DNA from: Rhodospirillales bacterium
GTDB lineage: Bacteria; Pseudomonadota; Alphaproteobacteria; Rhodospirillales; Casp-alpha2
Length of the DNA: 64,000 nt
Direction of reading: 5' to 3'
Assembly (NCBI GenBank): GCA_017644185.1
Contig: JAEPMA010000001.1
Location: 496,001 to 560,000 of the forward strand
The notes beneath the pieces are model-generated. The model had not been told where the DNA came from and did not search any database. It saw only the letters and a list, made by a program, of their open reading frames with translations. Shown piece by piece: positions 17,376 to 26,866 of this stretch. Position numbers and translations under genes: made by a program. The number at the start of each line of letters is the position of its first letter. The first letter of the stretch is position 1.

Positions 17376-18592
17376 TTTGTGTCGTCAATCACACGGAGCA
17401 TGATGTCCCTCAAACGGGCGGTTTGCGAAGCCCATGAGTATGCCTCGATTGCGCCGTCGGGCACAGGCCTGTCGTCCGCACAGGCGCTTTTTAAAGCTTG
17501 AGCGATCATGTCGGCACTTCCGGCTTGGTGCAAAGTGCCACCCACATCCCTTGCGATTGCTAACGCTTCCTCGCCCTCGCCGGGAATCGCGATTACAGGC
17601 CGTTTAGCCGCCAGAAGTTCCAGGACTTTTTGCTGAAACAGACTCCGTGGGTTGAAAATGTAGGCGTTCACGAGGGCTTGCGTTTGAAGTGAAAAGAGTT
17701 CACGCGCTGGTAGATATCCGAAATTATGGGTTTGGCAGACCCCTCCCAGCGATTTGGATGCGCTATCGAATAATGGAATGTCATGCCCCGCATACACGAC
17801 CCGGATATCTGAGTTCCCGGTTTGGTCAATGAACTTCCGGACGCCCGCGCATAGGGTCTCGACGTGAGGCGATCCATATAGACTCCCGGACAGTACGATG
17901 TCGCGGCCGGTTGAATTTCCAGTATCCAGGACTTGCGGATTAGCATTGTCGTATCCGCTATAGACAGCGCTCATAGGTGCATCGAACCATTTCTGTGCTT
18001 CTCGCCGATGGCTCTCGGAATAGACCGTCAAGTGCGCCATCGTGGAAAAGCGCCGAGCCGTCCTGGCGCGGAATCCGAGTGGAATGAAGTGACTCCACGT
18101 GTCTTTGAAATCGGCAATCCACGGCACTTGGGCTGAATTGGCAACCCGTTCGCCGATTGCCCAGGCGTCTGTGTTTCCGAACGTGGCTATTACGATGTCA
18201 GGCCGGAACACCTCGGCGACGGCAGTGATGAGCGGAGCAGCCGCATCTCTCCAGTCCGTAAAGACGCCCCCATTCATAAAATACGACCAGGCGATGACAG
18301 CTTGCCGAAGACCAAAAGGCAGCCATCCTTCGCGGGCCCGTGCAATCAATGAACCCTGTGCCGGGGGGGGGGAAACCGAGAGTGGTGCGGACCAGTGGTG
18401 CGTATCCATTAACTCAGAAAACGCAGCAGGCGACGTGCCCTGATCGTGTGCATCATACCGGTCCGTGAGAAGGACAACTTTGTCGCCCAGCTTTGAGAGC
18501 TGTTCCGCGAACATCCGCATACGAAGCGCCGATACATGGTGCCGGTTTGGGTGCACATGATTGACAACGACGACGCGGAGCGGAGCACTCAT
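17372..18592 (-). CDS. glycosyltransferase with internal G10/C10 homopolymer tract
   Basis: A 406-residue GT-B-type glycosyltransferase. The N-terminal domain is MSAPLRVVVVNHVHPNRHHVSALRMRMFAEQL and the C-terminal donor domain includes LSGSLYGSPHVETLC and KVLELLAAKRPVIAIPGEGE. Codons about 74-77 are encoded by a run of ten cytosines on the coding strand (ten G on the plus strand at 18363-18372), giving SPPP. Gain or loss of one base would shift the frame and truncate the enzyme. In this sequence the gene is in frame (on). It overlaps the next gene by 4 nt. Confidence 0.83.
   Translation of the reverse strand: MSAPLRVVVVNHVHPNRHHVSALRMRMFAEQLSKLGDKVVLLTDRYDAHDQGTSPAAFSELMDTHHWSAPLSVSPPPAQGSLIARAREGWLPFGLRQAVIAWSYFMNGGVFTDWRDAAAPLITAVAEVFRPDIVIATFGNTDAWAIGERVANSAQVPWIADFKDTWSHFIPLGFRARTARRFSTMAHLTVYSESHRREAQKWFDAPMSAVYSGYDNANPQVLDTGNSTGRDIVLSGSLYGSPHVETLCAGVRKFIDQTGNSDIRVVYAGHDIPLFDSASKSLGGVCQTHNFGYLPARELFSLQTQALVNAYIFNPRSLFQQKVLELLAAKRPVIAIPGEGEEALAIARDVGGTLHQAGSADMIAQALKSACADDRPVPDGAIEAYSWASQTARLRDIMLRVIDDTK
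18363..18372. repeat. G10 mononucleotide tract inside a glycosyltransferase gene
   Basis: Ten consecutive G on the plus strand, the longest homopolymer I noticed in the window, lying within coding sequence about 220 nt after the start codon. Tracts of this length in surface-glycan genes are classic slipped-strand phase-variation switches in other bacteria. Nearby genes hold only G7 runs (for example 25921-25927 and 25309-25315). Confidence 0.9.
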
Positions 18593-18626
18593 GTGGGGCG
18601 TACAGGGCTGAGCGATCCGCCGCCCA

Positions 18627-19772
18627 TCAGCCCTGCTTTCTCATTTTGTACGCGCGTTCAAAGCAATCGAGCAGGCGGTCGACGTGCCCGTCCCAACTAT
18701 ATTCATTCTTCGGGTAAATATTGGCCCGATCGTGAAGTCGATCACGTAAAGAAGGGTCAGCATCAAGCTTTATAATCGATTCCATCAGAGATTTCGAAGA
18801 CGTCGCATGGAAATAGTCCGCTGCATCCTTGCAAACTTCCCGGTGGACGGGCGTGTCGGCTGCAACGATCGGAATGCCGGCAGCCATAGCCTCCACTAAG
18901 GGGTGCCCGAACGTTTCGGACAAAGACGCCGTCACAAATAAATGGTGGTCGTGGTAAAGCGATGGAAGGTTTTCATATTCGACATGGCCGAGAAGTTGAG
19001 TGTCGCCCCGTTCGAGTGCCTTTCGAATGAGAAATTCATCTTTGGCGCCACCCGGAGACTCGGATATATCCTCCAGCGTCATCGTTAATGTGAACTTGGT
19101 CGGAAGCCCGCTTTCATTCAACAAACGCACGGCTTCGGCAATGAGGCCTGGTTGTTTGTGCGGGTAATACGCAGACACCATTAATATCTTCAGCGTATCG
19201 TTTTCGCGCCATTTTTGAGGCTCCTTCGCCGGAACAAAATGATCCAGGGGGGTGCCATAAATATTCTTCTCGACGCGGGATTTCACATCCTCAGCCCATA
19301 ACCCGAGTAGATCAGTCATGGCGTCCGTCGGAGTCATCACGACCTCAGACGCGCGTGCAGAGGCAAGTATCAAGTCGCGCCGCATTTTGCGAGAGAATGC
19401 CGCCTTTGCGCCGAGTGCAGGCGCAATGTTTCCCAGATAATCAGGATCGAATAACCCACCCTCCCGGATCAGCAATACCTGTGGAACTGGCGGTGCGATG
19501 AGGCCGAAATTGGCGGAAGAGAAGAGGACATCCGGCTTGATGCGCTTTACCGTTTTTCGCCAGTAGGTCTGTTCCCAAATTGCTCGGGTCAACGGACGCA
19601 TGTCGGTCACCGGGAACGATTCTATTTTCGCGTCTTCCTGTTCCAGGATGCTCGGTTGTTGGAGCGCAAATACGGCGTCGATCTTGCGCTCCTTGAACGA
19701 GCGCATCAAATTCCGGGTGTATGTGATGATCCCGCCACGCCGTGCGGAAAGGGCGTTGATCAGGATCTTCAT
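18627..19772 (-). CDS. glycosyltransferase family 1/4 protein
   Basis: A 381-residue GT-B fold protein. The N-terminus MKILINALSARRGGIITYTRNL is the glycine-rich acceptor-domain loop of GT4 enzymes. The C-terminal domain has KILMVSAYYPHKQPGLIAEAVRLL, LFVTASLSETFGHPLVEAMAAGIPIVA and a final DRLLDCFERAYK. It overlaps the next upstream gene by 4 nt and is separated from the downstream one by 34 nt. It resembles the 23147-24316 glycosyltransferase in domain layout (both start with an NGI/NAL...GGxxTYxR-type loop), which suggests related donors. Confidence 0.87.
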   Translation of the reverse strand: MKILINALSARRGGIITYTRNLMRSFKERKIDAVFALQQPSILEQEDAKIESFPVTDMRPLTRAIWEQTYWRKTVKRIKPDVLFSSANFGLIAPPVPQVLLIREGGLFDPDYLGNIAPALGAKAAFSRKMRRDLILASARASEVVMTPTDAMTDLLGLWAEDVKSRVEKNIYGTPLDHFVPAKEPQKWRENDTLKILMVSAYYPHKQPGLIAEAVRLLNESGLPTKFTLTMTLEDISESPGGAKDEFLIRKALERGDTQLLGHVEYENLPSLYHDHHLFVTASLSETFGHPLVEAMAAGIPIVAADTPVHREVCKDAADYFHATSSKSLMESIIKLDADPSLRDRLHDRANIYPKNEYSWDGHVDRLLDCFERAYKMRKQG

Positions 19773-20851
19773 GATGCCACGCTCGCTTGCATACCTAGAA
19801 GCTCGTTTAACATACGTGTGACATTCGCCTGATGGTCTAGTTGCAACGCTTGAACCCGTGTATGAGCAGCATTGCCAATCTTCCGTCGAGAATGTTCGTC
19901 ATCCAACCACCGGCTGCAAAGCGTAACGAGTTCTTTATCGTTTGAAAAATACACGGCTTCTTTCTCGTCCCGGAAAAGACCTTCTATCTCCGGATTGCGT
20001 TCGTGTGCCATAAAGCCCCCACAGCCCGCAATTTCAACGGATCTGCATGTCTGCAGGTCGCGGTTGGCACGCCGGAGAAAGCAGAGGTTGATCCGGCTCG
20101 CTGCCACGATCTTGGCGAACTCGTCGTTGTACGCCGGACGATTTTCAATACGGAGCTTTTCATGGCGGTTTTGCATGTCACCCCAGCCGTTTCCCCAAAC
20201 GCGTACCTCATACCCTGCCTGTGCGAGCTGCAAAATAGAATTCGCCCTTGGTTCTTCGAAGGTGCCGATGAAACTTACATGCGCGCCGTATTGCTGGGCA
20301 TCGCTCTCGGTGACAGTTACAGGGCGATGAATTGATGGGTCGCAACTATTGTTGACGAAAAGGGTCCGCCGCACACCCAGAGACGGCACCTCGGATTCGG
20401 AGGTGTTGAATGACTTTGTCGTGACCCAAAGGTCAATATGGGGAATGGCTTCTTCCAGCCATTTCGTCCGTAATCTGCGATTCATCATATCGTCTTCGGA
20501 ATACCAGAGGATCGATATGCCGGGGTTCGTTCGCTTTGCTTCGATTAATGTGCCGGCACGAATGACGTCGGCGGCATCGAGCCAAAGTACGTCCGTTGCA
20601 TCGTTGACGGCGGCGACAATGGCGGCGTTTGCCTGAGCCGGGTCGGCAGGGCGGCGGAGCCGGTGTCGAATACGCGTTACCAATGAAGGGGGCGTTTCGT
20701 AGTTATGCCCTTGTGGCGTCGTCGGTATGCATTTGACACTGCACTCGAGAGCTTCGAGAGCCCTGACTCGTTGCACTGTCCGCGACGCTTCAAACATTTG
20801 TCCAGCAACGACGATATTTAGCGGGTGGGACCAAGCCGGTGCAATCGTCAC
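19769..20851 (-). CDS. CgeB-like glycosyltransferase
   Basis: A 360-residue glycosyltransferase of the CgeB/DUF3880 type. The C-terminal domain carries SFIGTFEEPRANSILQLAQ, YNDEFAKIVAASRINLCFLRR, TCRSVEIAGCGGFMAHER and YFSNDKELVTLC, which are characteristic of this group. The GTG at 20851 is chosen because it forms a GTGA overlap with the upstream gene's stop and leaves the conserved LNIVVAGQMFEASRTVQR near the N-terminus. An in-frame ATG at 20914 would overlap the neighbour by 67 nt. Sugar specificity is unknown. Confidence 0.85.
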   Translation of the reverse strand: MTIAPAWSHPLNIVVAGQMFEASRTVQRVRALEALECSVKCIPTTPQGHNYETPPSLVTRIRHRLRRPADPAQANAAIVAAVNDATDVLWLDAADVIRAGTLIEAKRTNPGISILWYSEDDMMNRRLRTKWLEEAIPHIDLWVTTKSFNTSESEVPSLGVRRTLFVNNSCDPSIHRPVTVTESDAQQYGAHVSFIGTFEEPRANSILQLAQAGYEVRVWGNGWGDMQNRHEKLRIENRPAYNDEFAKIVAASRINLCFLRRANRDLQTCRSVEIAGCGGFMAHERNPEIEGLFRDEKEAVYFSNDKELVTLCSRWLDDEHSRRKIGNAAHTRVQALQLDHQANVTRMLNELLGMQASVAS

Positions 20852-21942
20852 GGTTTTGCTCCCAGCGCTTTCAGGGCCTGGTTCAGCCCGGCAACGTCCG
20901 CTTCGAAATCCCAACCGGAGATCTTCTCCTTTGCGGCCTTTCCCATTGGTCCGGCGTTGGCAATCGCGAGCCGTAGTGCGTCGGCAAGTGCCGATACATC
21001 ACCGGTTTCGAATACCACGCCTGTGTGTTCATCCACGAGGTCCGCCGCACATCCAACTTCGTCACTCACCACCACGGCTGTGCCGCATGCCATAGCCTCG
21101 TTGATGGCAAGCCCCCATGGCTCTTTCTCGGACGGTAGCACGAACACATCTGCCATTGCATAGTATGCGGGCAACTCGGTCTGATTGACGAAGCCGACGA
21201 AATGAGCGTTCGGCGCTGCCGATTTCAATTCACCCATCATCTCCCCGTCGCCCGCGAACACGAGTGCGGGTGCCGGGGAAATATCCCCGAGAGAATGCAT
21301 CGCCCAAAACAGGATATCCGGTCGTTTGCGTCTCGATAGTTTTCCCGCAAACAGGATAACGGGAACATCACGCGGGATGCCGAGGCGCTCTTTCAGGCTC
21401 GGTTCTTGTTCCCGCGCGGCAGCAGCCGCTTTGGCGAATGCGAGGTTGTCGACCGCATACGGCATCGGAAAGATGCGCGATTTCTCGATTCCACGGTTCA
21501 GGTAATACATCCGATTAAGATGGCCGATAGATAGAAAACCGTCGCAGCATTCGAAAATCCTGTTAAGGTATCGCCTTTTCAGCCACGCGCGCATCATGCC
21601 TCCGTCGGGCATAGCCATGTCGCTGTTCTCGCCCCTCATCAGGACCTTTTTTCCTGTCCGTGATGCAATCTGGATGGCCTCACGAAGTGTAGCCGACTGC
21701 CATCCGTGCACCCAAAGGACGTCGCAAGACGCGATTTCTTCTGTAAGAGAAGTATCTTCCAGGGCGGTGTAGTCGTACCCTTCAGTCAGAGGCACGTCCC
21801 ACCGAACTTCGCGTTTGAAACCTTCATCGTAATAGCGGTGGTCCGGCATCACCCGCTCGAACACAACACGTAAATCGACATGGGGTTCGGCTGATATCCG
21901 GCGTAAAAGAGGCGCCTGATATTGGATCGGGTGAGAAACCAA
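20848..21942 (-). CDS. glycosyltransferase family 4 protein
   Basis: A 364-residue GT4-type protein. The N-terminus is VSHPIQYQAPLLRRI, and residues about 40-75 contain EGYDYTALEDTSL, seen in a group of capsule glycosyltransferases. The C-terminal domain has FAGKLSRRKRPDILFWAM and VLPSEKEPWGLAINEAMACGTAVVVSDEVGC, including the donor-binding Glu pair. Fifth gene of the minus-strand operon, 17 nt downstream of its neighbour. Cytoplasmic; specificity unknown. Confidence 0.87.
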   Translation of the reverse strand: MVSHPIQYQAPLLRRISAEPHVDLRVVFERVMPDHRYYDEGFKREVRWDVPLTEGYDYTALEDTSLTEEIASCDVLWVHGWQSATLREAIQIASRTGKKVLMRGENSDMAMPDGGMMRAWLKRRYLNRIFECCDGFLSIGHLNRMYYLNRGIEKSRIFPMPYAVDNLAFAKAAAAAREQEPSLKERLGIPRDVPVILFAGKLSRRKRPDILFWAMHSLGDISPAPALVFAGDGEMMGELKSAAPNAHFVGFVNQTELPAYYAMADVFVLPSEKEPWGLAINEAMACGTAVVVSDEVGCAADLVDEHTGVVFETGDVSALADALRLAIANAGPMGKAAKEKISGWDFEADVAGLNQALKALGAKP

Positions 21943-21959
21943 ATATGTAAGCTTAATGC

Positions 21960-23150
21960 CTATAACGTTTCACCCCAGGTCTGTTGCCAGTTTGTTGAAA
22001 TACTCTTCTCGAACAGACCCAGTGTATATTTGTTGTGGATCATATCGAGCGCATTCGCGCTCAGCCGATCACGGTTTATCCGGTCGGTATAAATCGATGA
22101 AATTGCCTCAGCCATCTCTATCGGATCGTTGCCGACGATTCGTCCCGTCTCGCCGTCAATCACATAGTCTTCCGGGCCACCTGAGCGGGTGGACACTACT
22201 GGCACTCCGGATGCCATCGCTTCGATACCTGCAATTCCCAGGCCTTCTTTGTGTGAGGGAAATACAAAAACGTCCAGAGAACGATAAAAATCGCGGAGGC
22301 CATCGTGGTCGAGCCACCCGGTCCAGCGAACGCGGCCAGATAATCCGAATGATAGGATCTCCGACTGTAAAGTTGGAAGGGGATCTCCGGTCAGAATCAA
22401 TTCTGCACCGGAGTCTTTCCTGGCGACGATACGGAACGCGTGCAGCAGCAGCCGAATATTTTTTCGTGGATCATCCGCACGACCAGCAAATCCGATCTTA
22501 CCAACCGGGACCTCGTCGGGTGGCGAAAACAGGTTTGTATCAACCGGGACCGGCACCGTCTCGAAATTGTCGGGATTGCCACCGGCGTCGATCAAGGTCC
22601 TACGCGCGTAATTACTTACTGTCATAAAGCGGGTTGGTTCGGACAGAATCCGTTTTTCCATTGCACGCTGTACCGGTCCAACCAAGGCGGTGTCGATCAA
22701 CCGTCTAGCCAGCGGCATCGCACGTCGCCGGTCGTAACGGTCGTCGATCATCGTACTGGCGCACCAGGTAAAGTGGGGAATGTTTAATTCTACCAGGGGG
22801 TTCGATACAAGCACCGTGCCGCCCACGGCGATGTGGCGGTCATAGTCCGCATAAACCGAGCGCCAAAGGTCGCTGTTGCGGTAGTAGTTGAACTCAAGCT
22901 CCGGCATCGTGCATCCAACGGCGATGCTGTCGAAGTCATCGAAGCACGTGCCGTGTGCTGTTGATGCCCGTTTGCCCCGAAGCATTTCCCAACTGGGAGC
23001 GGATTGGTCGCCGAAGTCGGTCATGGTCGCATAATGGGCAATTGTCACCGAATAGCCGCGGCGTCGTAAAAACTCGGCTAATATTCTTGTTTTCGTCGGC
23101 ACACCGCCTTTTGTTGGCGGCAGCGTCGTAAGCAGGACGGAGCGTCTCAT
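21960..23150 (-). CDS. glycosyltransferase family 4 protein
   Basis: A 396-residue GT-B enzyme. It starts MRRSVLLTTLPPTKGGVPTKTRILAEFLRRRGYSVT, the acceptor-domain loop. The C-terminal domain holds IGFAGRADDPRKNIRLLLHAF, VFVFPSHKEGLGIAGIEAMASGVPVVST and SGGPEDYVIDGETGRIV, a clear GT4 donor site. It overlaps the upstream glycosyltransferase by 4 nt (ATGA), so the two are translationally coupled. Confidence 0.88.
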   Translation of the reverse strand: MRRSVLLTTLPPTKGGVPTKTRILAEFLRRRGYSVTIAHYATMTDFGDQSAPSWEMLRGKRASTAHGTCFDDFDSIAVGCTMPELEFNYYRNSDLWRSVYADYDRHIAVGGTVLVSNPLVELNIPHFTWCASTMIDDRYDRRRAMPLARRLIDTALVGPVQRAMEKRILSEPTRFMTVSNYARRTLIDAGGNPDNFETVPVPVDTNLFSPPDEVPVGKIGFAGRADDPRKNIRLLLHAFRIVARKDSGAELILTGDPLPTLQSEILSFGLSGRVRWTGWLDHDGLRDFYRSLDVFVFPSHKEGLGIAGIEAMASGVPVVSTRSGGPEDYVIDGETGRIVGNDPIEMAEAISSIYTDRINRDRLSANALDMIHNKYTLGLFEKSISTNWQQTWGETL

Positions 23151-24316
23151 CGAAATCGCTGTGGCGGCAGTGGTCGGTTGCCGACAACACCGTACAGGAC
23201 GTCCGATGTTTGTTGTGCCGTTCGGCTCCAGGTAAATTCCCGAGAACGATCCAGCGCCTTATTTCCTAATTCCCTGCGAAGTTCCGCGTCTGAAAGCAAG
23301 TGTTCGATCTTTGCCGCGATATCGTTCGCATCGTATGGGTCAAACAAAAGACCTGCATCCTCAATCACCTCAGGCATCGCGGCTGTTTTCGAGCATGCAA
23401 TCGGCGCGCCTGCGGACATTGCCTCCAGTAGCGGGTTGCCGAAGGTCTCGACGACGGACGGAAACACGAACACCTCGCACGTTCTGTACATCTCGATAAT
23501 TTTATCCATTTCCAGATACCCATGGAAACGAACCCTGTCTTCAACGCCTAACTCATGCGTCAGCCGTCGTACCCGGTCCACATACGGCTTATCGATCTCG
23601 CGGCCGACAATGTTTAACGTAAGTTCCGGGTAACTCGGTTTGATCTTTGCAAACGCTTCGATGAGGGTGTGGTAGTTCTTCTGGATGTAGATGTCGGATA
23701 CGGCCAGCAGACTATGGGATGGCTTTTTTGAATTGTCTCTCGCCGGCTCTACAGGCGTAGCGCCATGGTACACCACGCTGAGGCGCTTCTTGCTGATTTG
23801 CGGTAGACGGAAAGTCAGAATCCGCGCCGCATAATATGAAACGGCTATCGCTCTCTTGCATGTAAGGAAAGAAACCAATGTGGCGACCGATAGTATGGAC
23901 CAATATAAGGCGGGGCCTAATCTATCGATGTGACGGATCACGGAAACGGCGTTTCGAAGCAGAATTACATGATTTTTGGCGAATATCGGGCCGTAATTGG
24001 CAGGTGAAAAAACGATATCTGCGCCCATCGCATTTGCAATCAAGGGTAAGGAAAACTGTTCCCATACGAATGTTGCGAAGAAGCTCGATCGGAACGTGAA
24101 TATGCTCACTTTGATGTTGTCGGGGATTGGATAAAAAAGTTCGAACTGCTCGGCATGCAGCAAAAGATGAATGTCGAACGATTCTGCCTTCGCAAGCTCC
24201 GGCAACATTTTCCTGAGATAGGTGACCCCGCCGCCGCTTTTCGCATGAATGCCGTTAATGACGACACAGATCGGCCGCTGTTTCTTCGCCGTTGCTGATT
24301 TCTGCGTTGGTTTCAT
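23147..24316 (-). CDS. glycosyltransferase family 1/4 protein
   Basis: About 389 residues, GT4 type. The N-terminal loop is CVVINGIHAKSGGGVTYLRKML; the donor domain has LLAVSDIYIQKNYHTLIEAF, VFVFPSVVETFGNPLLEAMSAGAPIACS and AGLLFDPYDANDIAAKI. The ATG at 24316 is preferred because GAGAG lies at a good distance before it; a GTG at 24337, directly after the wzy-like stop, is also possible. It is the first glycosyltransferase after the polymerase-like gene. Confidence 0.87.
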   Translation of the reverse strand: MKPTQKSATAKKQRPICVVINGIHAKSGGGVTYLRKMLPELAKAESFDIHLLLHAEQFELFYPIPDNIKVSIFTFRSSFFATFVWEQFSLPLIANAMGADIVFSPANYGPIFAKNHVILLRNAVSVIRHIDRLGPALYWSILSVATLVSFLTCKRAIAVSYYAARILTFRLPQISKKRLSVVYHGATPVEPARDNSKKPSHSLLAVSDIYIQKNYHTLIEAFAKIKPSYPELTLNIVGREIDKPYVDRVRRLTHELGVEDRVRFHGYLEMDKIIEMYRTCEVFVFPSVVETFGNPLLEAMSAGAPIACSKTAAMPEVIEDAGLLFDPYDANDIAAKIEHLLSDAELRRELGNKALDRSREFTWSRTAQQTSDVLYGVVGNRPLPPQRFR

Positions 24317-24337
24317 GAACATCTCTCGCCGATGCAC

Positions 24338-25759
24338 TTAGTTTGGACCTGGCGGCGCCTGTGCGTTCCGTTTTGTTATAAAAACTATGGGAATTAAGAT
24401 AAGCCCCATAATTAGCGAGAACTTGACGATGTGCGCAACGTACAAAGCGAAGTCCTGGTCGAAATCGATCCACCACGGCAGCAGGGACATCACGTATGCC
24501 GTCCATAGTCCATGACTTCGTTGAGATATCGAGGTCAGGACACCGATGCCGGCAAGCAGGATACCCGCGTGCAGAAGCAGGCCCAGTTCACCGGTCTTGA
24601 TAATGGGTTGGCCAAGCAAGGTGATCGAAGCACTGTGCTGCTGCTTCACGGGCGAGCCGCAATAATCAATGGCGTATTGGCTGCCTAGGGAGAGATTCTC
24701 TTTATTCGGCCAGAGAACCCTCGGCACAAGGGCGCGTGCCCAGAAAAGATGGTCACCCTCTGGAAACGAATTATCCCTATGCCGCTCGACAACGCCGCGT
24801 AGACAATTTCCCGTGCCGACCTGCCGCCAAATTGCCTTTTGGTAGATCACTTCGACGGCAATCTTGATAGCAGGCAGGTCGTTACTCGCGATCGAGGCAG
24901 CCGGATTTCTGAGTGTTTGCGCGATTTGCATGATGAGAACAAAGGAAACACAGATGCCGATAATCATAGCAAGCATGTGCTTCGTACTGATCCGGCGCAC
25001 ACAAGCGGCATATAAGCCGATGGAAACGATGATGAAGAAAGGAATTTTGGCCTGTTGTTGCCAAATCAGACAGGCGACAGCGACAATCAGCACGGCGAGT
25101 AAGCGCGGCAGATTTATCCGTTTCGTCAGATATTGATGGGTCAGGAGTAGCAATATGACGGCGTGCAGAGGGGGAGCGACGGTTCTCGTAATCAGCCCCA
25201 CAGCGATGTCGCTGCTATCGCTTGCGATTGCCAACGCGGTGAAGGCGCTGAGGATAAGGGAAGCGCCTGCCAGTGCATTCTCCATGATAGGAGTAAGTGG
25301 GATTGGTCGGGGGGGCGCGTGGTTATTTAAATTTGTCTGAACGACCCCATGCACCGATAGCAGTCCGGCTGCGAACGCCAATACGAACAATTCCGATTGG
25401 TGCCCGAAGTATGTAAGCCAGGATGGCTTGCTGATGATGGTCTGGAGAGAATCGAGAACGACCGTTGGGAGATAGCCGTTCTCCATGATGAAAATCACAC
25501 CTGCCGGTATGACGGAGTAACCGAACCCGCTAACGGCCGCAAAAAGCAAGGCAGGCGACTTTAGAAAAGAGACGTCGCGCCGCGATAGCTGGAGGGCCAG
25601 TTGAAAAAGGAAAGTGGCGAGAAAGAGGTACCTAACCACTACGGCAGGGAGGCTGCCAAGGTACGCGAGCAACGCCGTCGCCAGGGCAGCAAGTATGACG
25701 AAGGTCTGCATGCCGCCGACAGTTAGCCTCAAGCGAGTCGCCTGCGTCGGCTCCGGCAT
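24338..25759 (-). CDS. Wzy-like polysaccharide polymerase (polytopic membrane protein)
   Basis: A 473-residue protein with about 11-12 hydrophobic segments and a periplasmic loop near residues 300-370. That loop is rich in charged and aromatic residues (RQVGTGNCLRGVVERHRDNSFPEGDHLFWARALVPRVLWPNKENLSLGSQYA). The topology and position at the head of a glycosyltransferase operon suggest an O-antigen/EPS polymerase; there is no family-wide catalytic motif to confirm it. The loop sequence PRVLWPNKxxxxxGxxYA resembles one seen in exopolysaccharide polymerase-like proteins. Its promoter should lie in the 141-nt gap to the divergent fkbM-type gene. Confidence 0.72.
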   Translation of the reverse strand: MPEPTQATRLRLTVGGMQTFVILAALATALLAYLGSLPAVVVRYLFLATFLFQLALQLSRRDVSFLKSPALLFAAVSGFGYSVIPAGVIFIMENGYLPTVVLDSLQTIISKPSWLTYFGHQSELFVLAFAAGLLSVHGVVQTNLNNHAPPRPIPLTPIMENALAGASLILSAFTALAIASDSSDIAVGLITRTVAPPLHAVILLLLTHQYLTKRINLPRLLAVLIVAVACLIWQQQAKIPFFIIVSIGLYAACVRRISTKHMLAMIIGICVSFVLIMQIAQTLRNPAASIASNDLPAIKIAVEVIYQKAIWRQVGTGNCLRGVVERHRDNSFPEGDHLFWARALVPRVLWPNKENLSLGSQYAIDYCGSPVKQQHSASITLLGQPIIKTGELGLLLHAGILLAGIGVLTSISQRSHGLWTAYVMSLLPWWIDFDQDFALYVAHIVKFSLIMGLILIPIVFITKRNAQAPPGPN

Positions 25760-25900
25760 GCTTTGTCCCCCGAACTAATTGTTTTGCGTCTGAACGCGCG
25801 AGCACGCATTTTACACGAATTCTTCGGCTGTAATAACGGGGCTTCAATAATGTTTCAACGCGGCCAGGACTACCGGTTCATTGAATAAGCGGGGCCCAAT

Positions 25901-26866
25901 TTGCCGTTGCCGCTAACCAAGGGGGGGCTGCCTTTAGCTGTGTTCCTTCGCGTTTTCAACGTCGTGACACGCTTGCGCGGCATTGGGCGGTGCTTGCGGC
26001 TTTTGTTTGATCCTCGGAAAATTGAGGATTGCCGCTTCGAGGTGTGGCTTGGAAATTTCCTCTATCGTGGCAGGACATCGCATTTTATCGACTGGAGCAT
26101 ACTATTTTACGGTGCCTACGAAGAGCATGACGTGCTTGTACTGCAGTCGGTCGCGAATGAGGCTCAAACCGAGATATTTTTGGATATAGGGGCAAACGTT
26201 GGCGAATACGCCATCTTAATGTCTGGTTCGTGCCGTCGCGTCATAGCGTTCGAACCCAACCCCGATTTGCACGAACAGTTTCTTGGGAATTTACACGTCA
26301 ACGGCATAAAGAACGTGGCGTTGCAACCTGTTGCTTTAGGGCGCGCGGACGACAGCTTAACGTTACATCTCGGCAGGGACAGTGGGGAGAGTTCATTTTT
26401 GCCGAATGCGAATAGCAACAATCGCGAGAACAGCATCGTTGCCGAAGTTCGGCGTGGAGATGCGTTTCTGCGGGGGATAGGGATTTCGTCGGGCGTCGGA
26501 ATCGTCAAGATCGATGTCGAGGGGTTCGAGGTCCACGTGCTGAGCGGCCTAATCGAGACCCTTTCGGCAAACCGTCCGTTCGTTTTGCTTGAAGTATCTC
26601 CCGGCGGCCTTGAGGAATTCGGCAATGTCGATGATTTTGTCGCTGCATTTCCGCCCGGGTATACGTTTTACCGGTGGCTAAGAAAGCCCGGACTCCGTAC
26701 CGGGCAGGCGCTTGAACATGCCGGCGCCGAGGTCGTTTTCCAAGGGTATGGCAATGTATATGCCGTACCGGAAGAAAAACGCGATGCGTTTGAGTACGCC
26801 GTTTTGCGCCGACCAAAGAGATTGAGACACCGGCGGCTTTCGGCAGTCCGGCTGATAGAGTCATGA
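25901..26866 (+). CDS. FkbM family SAM-dependent methyltransferase
   Basis: Up to 321 residues. The FkbM domain (about residues 85-250) has motif I FLDIGANVGEYAILMS, the acidic loop FEPNPDLHEQFLGNL, and VGIVKIDVEGFEVHVLSGL. It would O-methylate a sugar or lipid-linked intermediate in the cytoplasm. The start is uncertain: the frame opens at a TTG (25901), while a GTG at 25940 preceded by a G7 run at 25921-25927 is equally plausible. It overlaps the flippase gene by 4 nt. The region looks more A+T-rich than its neighbours, as is common for glycan loci. Confidence 0.86.
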   Translation: MPLPLTKGGLPLAVFLRVFNVVTRLRGIGRCLRLLFDPRKIEDCRFEVWLGNFLYRGRTSHFIDWSILFYGAYEEHDVLVLQSVANEAQTEIFLDIGANVGEYAILMSGSCRRVIAFEPNPDLHEQFLGNLHVNGIKNVALQPVALGRADDSLTLHLGRDSGESSFLPNANSNNRENSIVAEVRRGDAFLRGIGISSGVGIVKIDVEGFEVHVLSGLIETLSANRPFVLLEVSPGGLEEFGNVDDFVAAFPPGYTFYRWLRKPGLRTGQALEHAGAEVVFQGYGNVYAVPEEKRDAFEYAVLRRPKRLRHRRLSAVRLIES

